Below, one piece after another: positions 7,705 to 16,120 of a stretch of 64,000 nt of DNA. Position numbers and translations under genes: made by a program. The stretch comes from Methanoregula sp. UBA64. Its GTDB lineage: Archaea > Halobacteriota > Methanomicrobia > Methanomicrobiales > Methanospirillaceae. The stretch is taken from NCBI RefSeq assembly GCF_002502735.1, contig NZ_DAQC01000001.1, positions 1,247,212 through 1,311,211 on the forward strand. Direction: 5' to 3'. How positions within the stretch are numbered: the first letter of the stretch is position 1; every line of letters begins with the position of its first letter. Under the pieces are notes generated by a model. It was given only the letters and a program-made list of their open reading frames with translations, searched no databases and was not told where the DNA came from.

Positions 7705-10341
7705 TTACCGGGTAATCTCTTCAAGCGTGGCCGCGAGCAGGTCGATATCCTGTCGGGTAGTGTAGTAGGCAAGGCTTGCCCGTACGGTCCCGTCGGGAAG
7801 CCCGAGGCTTTCTACCAGCGGCTGGCAGCAGTGGTGGCCGGACCTGACCATGATGTCTGCCGCCTCATCGAGCTGCTGGGCCACCTCGTGGGGGTGGAAG
7901 TTGTCCACGGTAAAAGAGACTACCCCGATCCGCCGGGCCGGATCCTTTGGAGCATAGACATGGACGCTCTTGTTCTCGGAAAGGGAGCCGATGAGCCGGT
8001 CCGTAAGGCCAGTGAGGTACCGGTGGATCCGGTCCATGCCGAGATTCTGGAGATAGTCCACGGCAGCGCCAAGGCCAATGCCCCCGGCAATGTTCGGGGT
8101 CCCCGCCTCGTACTGCTGGTAGCCCGGCGCAGGCGTGTACCCGTCCGCGGTCACCGCATCAACCATTCCCCCGCCGAGAAGGAGCGGCTCGATGCAGGGC
8201 TCCTTCATCCAGAGCACGCCGGTCCCGGTGGGCCCGGACATCTTGTGCCCCGAGAAGCAGTAGAAATCGCAGCCGAGCTCCCTGACATTGACCGGCATAT
8301 GGGCAACAGCCTGCGCCCCGTCCACAAGGAGGAGGACGCCTTTCGCGTGGCAGATCTCCGCAATCTCCTTTACCGAGGTAACCACGCCGAGCACGTTTGA
8401 GGCATGGGTGATGGCCACGAGCTTCGTGGACCCGGTGATCGCTTTTTCAAGCGCCCCGAGATCGGGCTCATAATCGGGGTCGATACCGATAATATCGGTG
8501 GCAACACCCTGCCGGGCGAGCCTGCGCCACGGGAGCAGGTTCGAGTGGTGTTCGAGGATCGTGGTGATAACCCGGTCGCCGGGTTTCCAGGAGAGGCCCT
8601 GAGCGACCATGTTGACGGACTCGGTGGTGTTCCGGGTAAAGACGGTAACCCCGTCTTTTCCGCCGATAAAGTCTGATACCTTCTCATGCGCATGCCAGTA
8701 GCGCTGGCTTGCAATGCTCGTGAGCCGGTGGACGCCCCGGCCCACGTTTGCCCGGTAGTTGTGCTCGAACTCGACCTGCGCTGCCACCACGGGCTCGGGC
8801 GAGAAGCTGGTGGCGGCATTATCGAGATAGATAATATCGGAGAGGATCGGGAAATCCCGCCGGACTGCATCCACATCGTACTCCCCTGCCGCCGTACCTG
8901 ACATATGCTGATCCATGGTACTCCCCTGTGCTATTTCAACCGTCTTTTCGTGCTCCACCGGCGGTTCGGCCTGGAGTGTGTAGTCGTCCCGGACCGGGAT
9001 GCCCCGGTCCCGGCAGAGCTCGCGCATCTTGGGGGGAAGCGCCTTCCAGCGCCAGAGGCCCCACTGATAAAATGCATCGGGGAGCCCCTTCTTCTCCGCC
9101 CATTTGGTAAGGAAGGTATCCCACCGTGCCGTATACTCCGGGTGCATTCCCCTGAGGCCCTCGTACTCGCTTTCGAGCATGGAGGGACAGACCCAGCAGC
9201 CGATCCGTTCGACCCCCTGATCGTAGAGCGGGTTGATTGCGGCCTTCTGCCACCAGAGGTACAAAAAGACCTCGAGCGCCCGCCAGTTCCGGATCGGTGA
9301 GATATTGAGCTGGAGGGGATTGGCCGGGTTCTGGCTGGTCTCTTCGAGCGCTGCCCGGTTCCATGACTCGTACCAGCGGTTGCCCTGCACGGTCACGCAG
9401 GGGCCGACCTCTGCGAGATGGATCTGGAGGGGCCGGAGTTTTAGGAGCTTACAGCACCAGCGGTTGTCCTTCCCCGGCGGCCCGGCCTTTTCTACCGCCG
9501 AAAAGAAGTCCCCGGCTTTTTCGATCACGGGCACGCCCTGCGAACGGACAAATGCAACGGTCTCGGGGAACTCGATGCCGGTGTCAAGGTAGAACGCATC
9601 GGTCACGCCGGCCTTTCGTGCAAGCGTCAGGACCGCGGTGCTGTCTTTTCCCCCCGAGAACGAGACATTGCAGACCGGGCGGTCGTGGATATGGGACTTA
9701 ATCATCCGCACGGCGCTGCGTTCGAGATTTTTAAGGTGATACTGGTTCTGTTCGATCACCTGCGCCCAGCCCGGGTTCGGCGCGGTCCGGGTCTCGACCG
9801 GGGCAAGTTCCTTTACCCGGATCTGCCCGTTCTTGACCGCCCCGGTCCCGTACCGGTTTTTGAGTTTCACGATCGCGGTGCCGTCGGGTACGGGGTTGTT
9901 CAACCGGAACTTCTTGCCCCCCATCCTGCCCGGGCCGGCCGGGGCCTCTATCCCGGTCTCAAGGTCGACGATGCCTTTTGTCACGTGTTTGAGGATAAAG
10001 GGAAGCGCCTCGGGCGAGAGGTCGAACGAGAACTTCCGTGCCACCGGGTCAAAGGTGAGCCACCCGAACCGGTACCCGTGGGCGATCACAAGGTCTGCCC
10101 GGTCCACGCCGCCGGTCTTGTTGAGGAGGAGGACGGTCGGGACCGGCACGTTCCCGAAGCGTTCCCGCACGAGCCGGATAATGAGCGCCATGTCGGCGGC
10201 AAGCGCCGGGCGTACATCGTACGGCTGGAGGAGTTCGAGGGGCCGCCCCTCTCCTTTGCAGGAACAGGTCCGGCCAATCAGGGGGATATTGCACCGGTCG
10301 CACCAGTACAGGATATTTTTTACCGGCGGCTCATGCGTCAC
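7705..10341 (-). CDS. Fusion of PAPS-reductase-like PP-loop ATPase and SufS-like cysteine desulfurase
   Basis: One open frame of 878 residues. Residues 1-30 carry a zinc-ribbon-like CxxC ... CSC (YWCDRCNIPLIGRTCSC). Residues about 40-180 are a putative RNA-binding or adaptor domain. Residues about 200-450 are the PP-loop ATPase of the PAPS-reductase family, with SGGKDS at 229-234 and an RWCCK/CWVCP cysteine set (296-297, 382-385). From about 490 it is a class V aminotransferase: DNAATSFSP (507-515), HHSN, the PLP Lys700 in SGHK, and the active-site Cys region SGHHCC (834-839). An ATG at 8916 (Met476) with AGGGGAG just upstream lies exactly at the junction, so the desulfurase may also be made alone. 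The desulfurase could deliver sulfur to the ATPase for tRNA or cofactor thiolation (inference). Confidence 0.88.
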   Translation of the reverse strand: MTHEPPVKNILYWCDRCNIPLIGRTCSCKGEGRPLELLQPYDVRPALAADMALIIRLVRERFGNVPVPTVLLLNKTGGVDRADLVIAHGYRFGWLTFDPVARKFSFDLSPEALPFILKHVTKGIVDLETGIEAPAGPGRMGGKKFRLNNPVPDGTAIVKLKNRYGTGAVKNGQIRVKELAPVETRTAPNPGWAQVIEQNQYHLKNLERSAVRMIKSHIHDRPVCNVSFSGGKDSTAVLTLARKAGVTDAFYLDTGIEFPETVAFVRSQGVPVIEKAGDFFSAVEKAGPPGKDNRWCCKLLKLRPLQIHLAEVGPCVTVQGNRWYESWNRAALEETSQNPANPLQLNISPIRNWRALEVFLYLWWQKAAINPLYDQGVERIGCWVCPSMLESEYEGLRGMHPEYTARWDTFLTKWAEKKGLPDAFYQWGLWRWKALPPKMRELCRDRGIPVRDDYTLQAEPPVEHEKTVEIAQGSTMDQHMSGTAAGEYDVDAVRRDFPILSDIIYLDNAATSFSPEPVVAAQVEFEHNYRANVGRGVHRLTSIASQRYWHAHEKVSDFIGGKDGVTVFTRNTTESVNMVAQGLSWKPGDRVITTILEHHSNLLPWRRLARQGVATDIIGIDPDYEPDLGALEKAITGSTKLVAITHASNVLGVVTSVKEIAEICHAKGVLLLVDGAQAVAHMPVNVRELGCDFYCFSGHKMSGPTGTGVLWMKEPCIEPLLLGGGMVDAVTADGYTPAPGYQQYEAGTPNIAGGIGLGAAVDYLQNLGMDRIHRYLTGLTDRLIGSLSENKSVHVYAPKDPARRIGVVSFTVDNFHPHEVAQQLDEAADIMVRSGHHCCQPLVESLGLPDGTVRASLAYYTTRQDIDLLAATLEEITR
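8916..8929 (-). promoter_or_regulatory. Internal ribosome binding site and ATG at the fusion junction
   Basis: On the minus strand AGGGGAGTACC immediately precedes ATG (first base 8916), in frame with the cysteine desulfurase half. The spacing is that of a working archaeal ribosome binding site, allowing a separate 403-residue desulfurase (7705-8916). Either a relic of two formerly separate genes or a deliberate second start. Confidence 0.5.
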
Positions 10342-10404
10342 ACCGGGTACTTGGGGCGGGAGGGGAGATAAGAGAAACGCTTGGGGCGGTCTTTTTGCAC
10401 CGCT

Positions 10405-12375
10405 TTACCGGGGCGCCCGGATATGGAGCCGTTCGTAGAAGGGTTCCATGGAGGGCTCTTTTTTGAGGAATGCCCGCAGGAGTTCGTCGCCGGGCTGCAT
10501 GTTTCCCTGTTCGAGGATGGTGTGCCGGTACTCCGCGCCGGTGGCCGGGTTAAAAAGTCCGCCGGCCTTAAAGCGGGCAAAGACATTGAGGGCGTACACC
10601 TCGGCCCAGAGGTAACTGTAGTACCCGGCATCGTACCCGCCCATGAAATGGCCGATGGTCGAGGGTTCGTGGCCGCCCGCGAGCGGTTCGATCCCCATGA
10701 GCTCGCGGTAGAACCGGTTGCCGGTTGCAGTCACATCGACCGGCCCTTCTGCGGTATGGAACGCCATGTCCTCGGAAGAGATCACGAGCATCCGGGTATA
10801 CAGAAGGCCGGCCCCGAGGTCCCGGGCGGCGATGATCCGATCGCAAAGGTCTCTTGGGAGTTTTTCCTCCGGCCGGGCATAATGCCCCGAGACCGCATCG
10901 AGCACCGCGGGTTCCCACGCCCAGTTTTCGAGCGCCTGCGAGGGGGTCTCGACAAAGTCCCACTCAACGCTCGACCCCGCAAGGCTCGCATAGGGGACCC
11001 GGGTCAGGCACCCGTGGAGCGCGTGGCCGAACTCGTGGAAGAGTCCCTCCACATCGTCGTGGGTGAGGAGCGAGGGGGTAGCGCCCGAGGGTGCCCGGAA
11101 GTTGCCTACAATAGCAGTGACCGGGACCGAGTACCCGTCTTTTGTCCTCCGGCCTGCGATCAGGGGCACCATCATCATGTGCCCGTACTTGCCGTCCCGG
11201 GGGAACATGTCGAGGTAAATATACGCAAGGGTCCGGTTGTCGGCGCTGTCCGTGATCCGGACAAGGCAGACGCCCGGCGCCCAGACCGGGGCATCCGGGA
11301 CAACGCTAAACCGCACGCCAAAGAGCGGGCCGAAGATCCCGAGCATCCCGGAGAGCACGGTATCGAACGGGAAGTACTTCCGGATCGCCTCGTTGTCGAG
11401 CGCGAACCGGCGTATGCGCAGCTGCTCGGTGAGATAGGCAAGGTCCCAGGGATCGATCCGGTCAGCACCCGGGACAAGCTCTTTTTTAAGGGCGAGCAGG
11501 ACAGCGAGGTCGGCCTCTTCCTTCTCTTTTACCGGGCTTTTGAGATCGCCAAGGAACGCCAGCACTGCGGCAGTAGTCTTTGCCATCCGGCCGTCGAGCC
11601 GGTAGTCCGCCCAGCTTGCGTACCCGAGTTCGTGTGCGCAGGCCTGCCGGACCAGGATCGCTTTTTCGAGGAGCTCCGTGTTTGCCGCTGCCTGCCGGTT
11701 GACAAACGCGGTGTACAGCTGTTTGCGGGTCTCGCCGTTCTTTGCGTTCTGCATCACCGGGATATAATCGGGATACTTGGTGGTGACATGGTAGCGCCCG
11801 TCGCTGGTCCGCGAGAACGTGGCGAGCACGTCCTCCGGGACGCCGTCGAGTTCCTCTTTTGAAAAATCTATTGCAGAGGTGTCGTTGTTGAGGTTTGCCG
11901 TGAACCGTACTTCGAGCCCGGTGATCTCTTCCTTGTGTTTTCTGACGCGGGCAAGACCGTCGTCGGGCAGGGCAAGACCGTTTTTCTTAAACTGCCGCAG
12001 CGTCTCGGAGAGGAGCCGTTCTTCCTCTTTGGTACGGGGGACGGCGGTCTTTATCGCATCGTAGAGGTCGCGGCGGGTGTAGATGCCGACCGAGAACTTC
12101 CCGGCCTTCTCCTCTGCTGCCGATCCTTCGGCTGCGACATCCTTGTCGGGATAGACATAGCCCATGAGGGTGACCGGCAGGACCGCATCGCCATAGTCCG
12201 CCATCGCGCTCTCGAATGCGAGCAGGGTGGACTCAAAGGTCCGCGATTCCGGGGGAAGATGTGCAATCCGGTCGAGCGCCTTTGTCGCGGTGGCAATCGC
12301 TGCATCGCAGATGGCGGTGATATCGCCGGGCCGGTATGCGGTCCGGATAGGGGTGGGAACAGTGTCCGGGGTCAT
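10405..12375 (-). CDS. M3-family metallopeptidase (oligopeptidase)
   Basis: A 656-residue zinc peptidase. The metal-binding and catalytic motif HEFGHALHG sits at about residues 446-454, in the context DDVEGLFHEFGHALHGCLTRVPYASLAGSSVEWDFVETPSQ, diagnostic of the M3 (thimet oligopeptidase / oligopeptidase A) family. The conserved C-terminal YAGYYSYLWAEVYALNVFARF (here GYDAGYYSYLWAEVYA) supplies the substrate-binding tyrosines. No signal peptide, so a cytoplasmic enzyme that trims short peptides. Length is normal for the family. The gene stands alone, 63 bp from the fusion gene downstream, with its own ATG at 12375. Confidence 0.92.
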   Translation of the reverse strand: MTPDTVPTPIRTAYRPGDITAICDAAIATATKALDRIAHLPPESRTFESTLLAFESAMADYGDAVLPVTLMGYVYPDKDVAAEGSAAEEKAGKFSVGIYTRRDLYDAIKTAVPRTKEEERLLSETLRQFKKNGLALPDDGLARVRKHKEEITGLEVRFTANLNNDTSAIDFSKEELDGVPEDVLATFSRTSDGRYHVTTKYPDYIPVMQNAKNGETRKQLYTAFVNRQAAANTELLEKAILVRQACAHELGYASWADYRLDGRMAKTTAAVLAFLGDLKSPVKEKEEADLAVLLALKKELVPGADRIDPWDLAYLTEQLRIRRFALDNEAIRKYFPFDTVLSGMLGIFGPLFGVRFSVVPDAPVWAPGVCLVRITDSADNRTLAYIYLDMFPRDGKYGHMMMVPLIAGRRTKDGYSVPVTAIVGNFRAPSGATPSLLTHDDVEGLFHEFGHALHGCLTRVPYASLAGSSVEWDFVETPSQALENWAWEPAVLDAVSGHYARPEEKLPRDLCDRIIAARDLGAGLLYTRMLVISSEDMAFHTAEGPVDVTATGNRFYRELMGIEPLAGGHEPSTIGHFMGGYDAGYYSYLWAEVYALNVFARFKAGGLFNPATGAEYRHTILEQGNMQPGDELLRAFLKKEPSMEPFYERLHIRAPR

Positions 12376-12484
12376 GGAAACGATCCTTTCTGCTATCGGG
12401 GAATTATTGCAGGGTACTGGAACTGCCCGGGGTAAAAGGGGATGGGTTATACCCGGGCCGGGAAGACCTTTTCAGGCGATTAGA

Positions 12485-12736
12485 TTACGGGGCCGTGGTG
12501 CCTTTTTCAGCAAGGGCCGTCCGGATCTGGTCCTTGACGGAATCGGCGATGTCGAGGCTGTCGAGCGCCCGTAAAAGGAGGAGCCGGGCCATGTCCTGGC
12601 CTGCGGGGGTCGAGAGGTATGCATCGATCGCTTCTTTTCCCTGCGGGGATGAGAGGAAATTTTTCATCGTCTCCTGCCCGCCGGGGGAGATGAGGTATGC
12701 CGCGACCATGCCCTGTATGCCGTCAAGTGCGCCCAT
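12485..12736 (-). CDS. Small conserved-type protein with a threefold internal motif
   Basis: An 83-residue protein from the ATG at 12736, which is preceded by GGAGA at good spacing; the longer open frame to 12808 is not supported. Residues about 14-52 contain three tandem copies of a motif of the form (Y/F)L-x-(S/T)P-x-G-(Q/K)-(E/D): YLISPGGQE, FLSSPQGKE and YLSTPAGQD, about 14 residues apart. The rest looks helical and soluble. Same strand as, and 79 bp after, the FmdE-family gene. I do not recognise the family, and the repeat could be a small helical solenoid or an interaction module. Confidence 0.6.
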   Translation of the reverse strand: MGALDGIQGMVAAYLISPGGQETMKNFLSSPQGKEAIDAYLSTPAGQDMARLLLLRALDSLDIADSVKDQIRTALAEKGTTAP

Positions 12737-12815
12737 TCTTGTGTCTCCGTATACAGGTAGTACTGGCGCGAGGCTCCTGCATAAAGGTGCCCGAACCGTG
12801 CCGGGCAAAAAAAGG

Positions 12816-13430
12816 TTACCAGCCCCGGCTGTATTCGCCGGCGCAGGGAATGCAGACCATCTTATTGTTTTTCACCCGGGCCCGGTGCTCGGCCACGATC
12901 TCGCCGCAGGAAGCGCACTGGACCGAACCGAAGATCCGCGCCTTCTCGGGGATCTCCGACCGGGCCTCTTTCTTGATAAAGAGTTCGGAAAAGGGGATCG
13001 TGAGGATCTTCCGGATGATCGCGGCCTGCCGCTCCTCAAACTCCTTCTCCTCGGCAGGCGTTGCCTTCCCGCTCATCACCTTTGCCCGGAGCGCTGCTGC
13101 CGCCGGGTCGAGCCGTTCGGTGAGGGGCTCCGGGCGCTGGACGAGCCGGATGGCAGAGCCGGTCTTCCGGTTGATGAAGGTGTAGGCGTGCTTGCCGAGG
13201 TCTTTTAGGATCAGGTTGCCCTTTCCCACCGAACAGCCGGCGATTGCCTGCACGGCATCGACCCCGCAGGCATCGTTCTCGACAATCGCCACCAGGTCTT
13301 CGTCCTCGGAACGCTCCGCGTGGAGGGCTTTGAGGGCGTACTCCGCCACCCGGTAGCCGAGCGCAAGGCCCGGGCAGGTGTGGCCGTGGAAGGCGACGGC
13401 ATCTTCGTAGGTAGTAAGTTTCCGGCTCAT
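12816..13430 (-). CDS. FmdE-family protein with C-terminal zinc ribbon
   Basis: A 204-residue protein with an FmdE domain: AFHGHTCPGLALGYRVAEYAL (about residues 12-33) and ENDACGVDAVQAIAGCSVGKGNL (about 50-73), which hold the Cys/His residues typical of the family. The C-terminus is a zinc ribbon (CASC ... CIPC, about 178-198). FmdE was named because it was found in formylmethanofuran dehydrogenase preparations of methanogens; its exact role is not settled, and a molybdenum/tungsten cofactor or metal-handling role is possible. Start ATG at 13430 follows GTGAGATC. No fmd/fwd genes are adjacent, so this is an unlinked paralogue. Confidence 0.88.
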   Translation of the reverse strand: MSRKLTTYEDAVAFHGHTCPGLALGYRVAEYALKALHAERSEDEDLVAIVENDACGVDAVQAIAGCSVGKGNLILKDLGKHAYTFINRKTGSAIRLVQRPEPLTERLDPAAAALRAKVMSGKATPAEEKEFEERQAAIIRKILTIPFSELFIKKEARSEIPEKARIFGSVQCASCGEIVAEHRARVKNNKMVCIPCAGEYSRGW

Positions 13431-13507
13431 GATCTCACGTGATCACGACATTATACCCCGGAACAGTAAAACCGTTTCGTCAGGTCTGCCCTGCCGGTAA
13501 CAGAAGA

Positions 13508-13810
13508 TCACTTCTCAAACTGCGCCACCGCGTCCGGCAGGCAATGGGCCACGCCCCGGATCCCCGAAACGGTGACCGTCATGAGGATCGCATCGATCAC
13601 TTCCTCCCGGGTTGCCCCGGCTGCCTTTGCCATCGGGATGTGGGCGTTTACCGCGGCATCGTCCCCCATCGCTGCCTTCATCGCGATGTAGATCAGCTGC
13701 TTGGTCTTTGCATCGAGCGCCGGCCGTTTCACGACCGCCATGATCAGGTTGTTGAACGCAGCCGCCACTTCGGGGGCTTCGTTCTGGAAGAGTTCCATCG
13801 TGGTTGTCAT
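13508..13810 (-). CDS. Carboxymuconolactone decarboxylase-like protein lacking the CxxC site
   Basis: A 100-residue all-helical protein of the CMD/AhpD-like superfamily, started at the ATG at 13810 behind GAGGGATGT. The core helix reads LDAKTKQLIYIAMKAAMGDDAAVNAHIPMAKAAGATREEVIDAI, which matches the family except that the usual redox CxxC before the conserved His is missing (GDDAAVNAH). The only Cys is near the C-terminus (VAHCLPDAV). It is therefore unlikely to be an AhpD-type disulfide reductase; it could be a decarboxylase-like or purely structural member. Divergent from the QueG-like gene. Confidence 0.8.
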   Translation of the reverse strand: MTTTMELFQNEAPEVAAAFNNLIMAVVKRPALDAKTKQLIYIAMKAAMGDDAAVNAHIPMAKAAGATREEVIDAILMTVTVSGIRGVAHCLPDAVAQFEK

Positions 13811-13935
13811 TTTACATCCCTCAAAGAAACGATAGGAAATACAATCGGATATACCGTTTCCTTCTTTTGCGGGCAAGCGCAAAATCGGTAAGCTCACATA
13901 ACAGGACGGTACAGATCTCAATTCAGGAAGCCGGT

Positions 13936-14661
13936 ATGGAGCTTGGCGAAGAACTCAGATCCTGCGCACTCGGGCGCGGGGCGGACTATTTCGGTGTGGC
14001 GGACCTGACCCTTGCAGAGGAGTTTGTCAGGGGCCAGGGCGGCGAGCTGGTGGCCCGGTACCCCCGGGCCATTGCCATAGGAATTGCCCTGCAGGACTCG
14101 CTTGTCGATCTCATCCCCAACCGTGCCGAGTACGCGGCGGCAATGCTCTACAAGCACAACAGCTACGATGTCATCAATTCGATGCTCGACCAGGTGGCAG
14201 TCGAGGTCGCGAACCGGATCCAGCGGGCCGGCTACCGGGCGCTTCCCGCCCCGGCCTCGAAACGGGCAAGCGACGAGAAGATCGCGGGCATCATCTCGAA
14301 CAAGCTCCCCCCGCACCTTGCCGGCCTTGGCTGGATCGGGAAGAGCTGCCTCCTAGTCACCCCGGACCACGGCCCCCGGGTCCGGTGGGTGACGGTGCTC
14401 ACCGACGCCCCGCTCGAACCGACCGGGACCCCGATGGAGGAGCGCTGTGGCAGCTGCATGCAGTGTACCGATGCCTGCCCGGTCCATGCGTTTACCGGGC
14501 GGGCGTTTCGGGCAGACGAGCCCCGCGAGGCCCGGTTCGATGCAGCGGCCTGCGAGCGCTACTTTAAGGAGATGGAGCAGAACGGCGGCCCGGCGGTCTG
14601 CGGGATGTGCCTCTATATCTGCCCGTATGGCAGGAAAAATTCCAGAAGAGACGTGCAGTAA
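13936..14661 (+). CDS. QueG-like double-cluster 4Fe-4S protein
   Basis: A 241-residue cytoplasmic iron-sulfur protein related to epoxyqueuosine reductase. The start at 13936 has AGGAAG upstream; the frame extends back to 13804 but that part overlaps the neighbouring leader. The middle has the QueG-type LGWIGKSCLLVTPDHGPRVRWVTVLTDAPL. Two cluster motifs follow: CGSCMQCTDACP (about 172-183) and CGMCLYICPYGRK (about 222-234), enough for two [4Fe-4S] clusters. Unlike true QueG, which is about 350-380 residues, it lacks the HEAT-like C-terminal domain, and archaea make archaeosine rather than queuosine. It is best called a QueG-like reductase of unknown substrate. Confidence 0.8.
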   Translation: MELGEELRSCALGRGADYFGVADLTLAEEFVRGQGGELVARYPRAIAIGIALQDSLVDLIPNRAEYAAAMLYKHNSYDVINSMLDQVAVEVANRIQRAGYRALPAPASKRASDEKIAGIISNKLPPHLAGLGWIGKSCLLVTPDHGPRVRWVTVLTDAPLEPTGTPMEERCGSCMQCTDACPVHAFTGRAFRADEPREARFDAAACERYFKEMEQNGGPAVCGMCLYICPYGRKNSRRDVQ

Positions 14662-14680
14662 CAAAAAAAGCGCTGGAGGG

Positions 14681-15079
14681 TCAGAGCCCGGCCCGCTCCA
14701 CGATCGTGTCGGCGACCGCGTTCGCATTTTTAAACGGGAAGTCGGAGGCTGTGAGGAGCTTTCCTGCCTCCCCCGCAGTCATCTTGAGATCCCCGACGCA
14801 GCAGGTGGTATCCGCACCGTTCGGGAACGCTTCGAGGAGCGCTTTGGGGGTTTTGATCGGGAACTTTGCCCCGGCAAGGGCTCCCGTGATCTGACCGTGG
14901 ATCAGGTCCTTTACGGACGGTTTCTCATCGATCATCGCTGCAACCGCACCCGCCGCATGGGCAATCGCACAATCGCTGCTGTGGGTCTCGCACTTAAAAC
15001 AGGCGCTCTTGATCGTTGCAAGGGACTTCTCTGCCTGTGCCTTTGTCACCGTTTTACCGGTACAGTTCCAAACTGGCAT
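14681..15079 (-). CDS. MTH865-like family protein with Cys-rich N-terminal extension
   Basis: A 132-residue protein. The C-terminal about 80 residues (LIHGQITGALAGAKFPIKTPKALLEAFPNGADTTCCVGDLKMTAGEAGKLL...FPFKNANAVADTI) match the MTH865-like family, small EF-hand-like helical proteins found in methanogens and of unknown function. The N-terminal about 50 residues are extra and contain CFKCETHSSDC, a possible metal or cluster site. ATG at 15079 follows GAAAGAAG, and a TATA element (TGTATATATCC) lies on the minus strand at about 15112-15122. Divergent from the winged-helix regulator, which may control it. Confidence 0.75.
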   Translation of the reverse strand: MPVWNCTGKTVTKAQAEKSLATIKSACFKCETHSSDCAIAHAAGAVAAMIDEKPSVKDLIHGQITGALAGAKFPIKTPKALLEAFPNGADTTCCVGDLKMTAGEAGKLLTASDFPFKNANAVADTIVERAGL

Positions 15080-15111
15080 CTTCTTTCACCATACTCTTCT
15101 CCATGTGTTAT

Positions 15112-15170
15112 GGATATATACAAGAGCGTCAGTAAACTATACAAAGAACGGAGGGTCATGGCACTGACCC
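15112..15170. promoter_or_regulatory. Divergent promoter region with inverted repeat GGGTCA-N6-TGACCC
   Basis: The 113-bp gap between divergent genes holds a minus-strand TATA element (15112-15122), a plus-strand TATA-like ACTATACAAA (about 15135-15144) and a perfect 6-bp inverted repeat, GGGTCA (15153-15158) and TGACCC (15165-15170). The repeat falls at the expected transcription start of the regulator gene, consistent with autoregulation. It is followed by TTTTT, so a leader hairpin is an alternative reading. Confidence 0.45.
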
Positions 15171-15192
15171 TTTTTAGTGAGACGAGGATACC

Positions 15193-15969
15193 ATGGGTGC
15201 GGTACTGGGATCGTTAACCGAGATCCGGGAGCTCAAAACAGAGATCACCGGTCTGCGGACGGACCTGAAGAGGTTTATCGAGCGGGCTAACCAGCAGCAT
15301 ATCGATGCGGTGCTCGGGGAGGTAAAGAGGAACTACTCCGGGCTCATTGCCGATCACCAGGTAGGAGCGGCAAAGGCCGAACTGCCGGGCGAGATGGTGC
15401 AGGACTGCCCGATGCGCGACAAGTGTTTTTCCGTTTTTATGGAATTTTTAGAGAGCACGGCCGGGCATATCCGGAACGGCGAGGTCACGGACGAGGTGAT
15501 TGCAGCGTGCAGAAAGGAGATGAAGACACTCCGGAAAAAGGGCACGACATCCCGCTGCGATACCTGTTTTTCCGAGGTATCGCGGCTCTTTGAGAAGCAG
15601 ATCGGCCTGATGCAGGCGCTCGGGGTCTATGCAAAAGCCGCCGAACCGGGCGAAGCGGCCGGGCCGGTCCCCGAGGAAGAGACCGTAAAGGAGATCCTCG
15701 AACCGCTCGCAAACACGCAGAGGCTCCAGATCCTCCAGTCCCTTGCAACCCAGACCCGGACCTTCTCCGACCTCTCGGCCCTCACGGGCCTGCGGGGGGG
15801 TAACCTCCTCTTCCACATTAAAAAGCTCGCCGATACCGGCATGATCCTCCAGCGCCACGAGCGGGGCGACTATATCATCACCGAGAAGGGATTCTCGGCC
15901 CTGCGAGCCGTTGCCGCACTGTATGCAACCCTCTGCCCGAAACAGGACTGCACGGATCCCGCAGCATAA
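15193..15969 (+). CDS. Winged-helix (ArsR-like) regulator with N-terminal coiled coil and Cys motifs
   Basis: A 258-residue putative regulator. Residues 1-40 (TEIRELKTEITGLRTDLKRFIERANQ) look like a coiled coil. The middle has two Cys pairs, CPMRDKC (about 75-81) and CDTC (about 117-120), a possible metal or redox site. Residues about 165-250 are an ArsR-like winged helix: ILEPLANTQRLQILQSLATQTRTFSDLSALTGLRGGNLLFHIKKLADTGMILQ. ATG at 15193 follows GACGAGGATACC. Divergent from the MTH865-like gene and 150 bp upstream of a secreted-protein gene whose promoter has a TTACA/TGTAA palindrome. It may sense metal or redox state through the cysteines (inference). Confidence 0.8.
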   Translation: MGAVLGSLTEIRELKTEITGLRTDLKRFIERANQQHIDAVLGEVKRNYSGLIADHQVGAAKAELPGEMVQDCPMRDKCFSVFMEFLESTAGHIRNGEVTDEVIAACRKEMKTLRKKGTTSRCDTCFSEVSRLFEKQIGLMQALGVYAKAAEPGEAAGPVPEEETVKEILEPLANTQRLQILQSLATQTRTFSDLSALTGLRGGNLLFHIKKLADTGMILQRHERGDYIITEKGFSALRAVAALYATLCPKQDCTDPAA

Positions 15970-16039
15970 GGTAAAAATCCTCAGGATAATTCCGTTTTTC
16001 TTTCGGTTTCCCTGGATCCGCCACGGCGGGATGCTAACG

Positions 16040-16058
16040 TTTATATTACAAAATGTAA
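16040..16058 (+). promoter_or_regulatory. TATA box and TTACA-N3-TGTAA palindrome
   Basis: TTTATATTA (16040-16048) is a likely TATA box, overlapped by TTACA (16046-16050), AAA, TGTAA (16054-16058), a perfect 5-bp inverted repeat. The downstream gene starts at 16121 behind an ACGGAG site. The TGTAA half-site resembles the one at 3621-3648, though the spacing differs. Confidence 0.45.
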
Positions 16059-16120
16059 AATAAACTGTACAAGATGCCGGCAAAGCAGGCCGCGTCCCAT
16101 TCCATCACGGAGTTGATCGT

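Noticed and set aside
8916..10341. Assimilatory PAPS reductase role for the N-terminal half
   Set aside because: The Cys arrangement and zinc ribbon do not match sulfate-reducing enzymes, and no ATP sulfurylase or APS kinase gene is in the window.
13804..13935. Upstream extension of the QueG-like gene to 13804
   Set aside because: The extra residues lack family similarity, the real ATG at 13936 has AGGAAG, and the extension overlaps the divergent CMD gene start.
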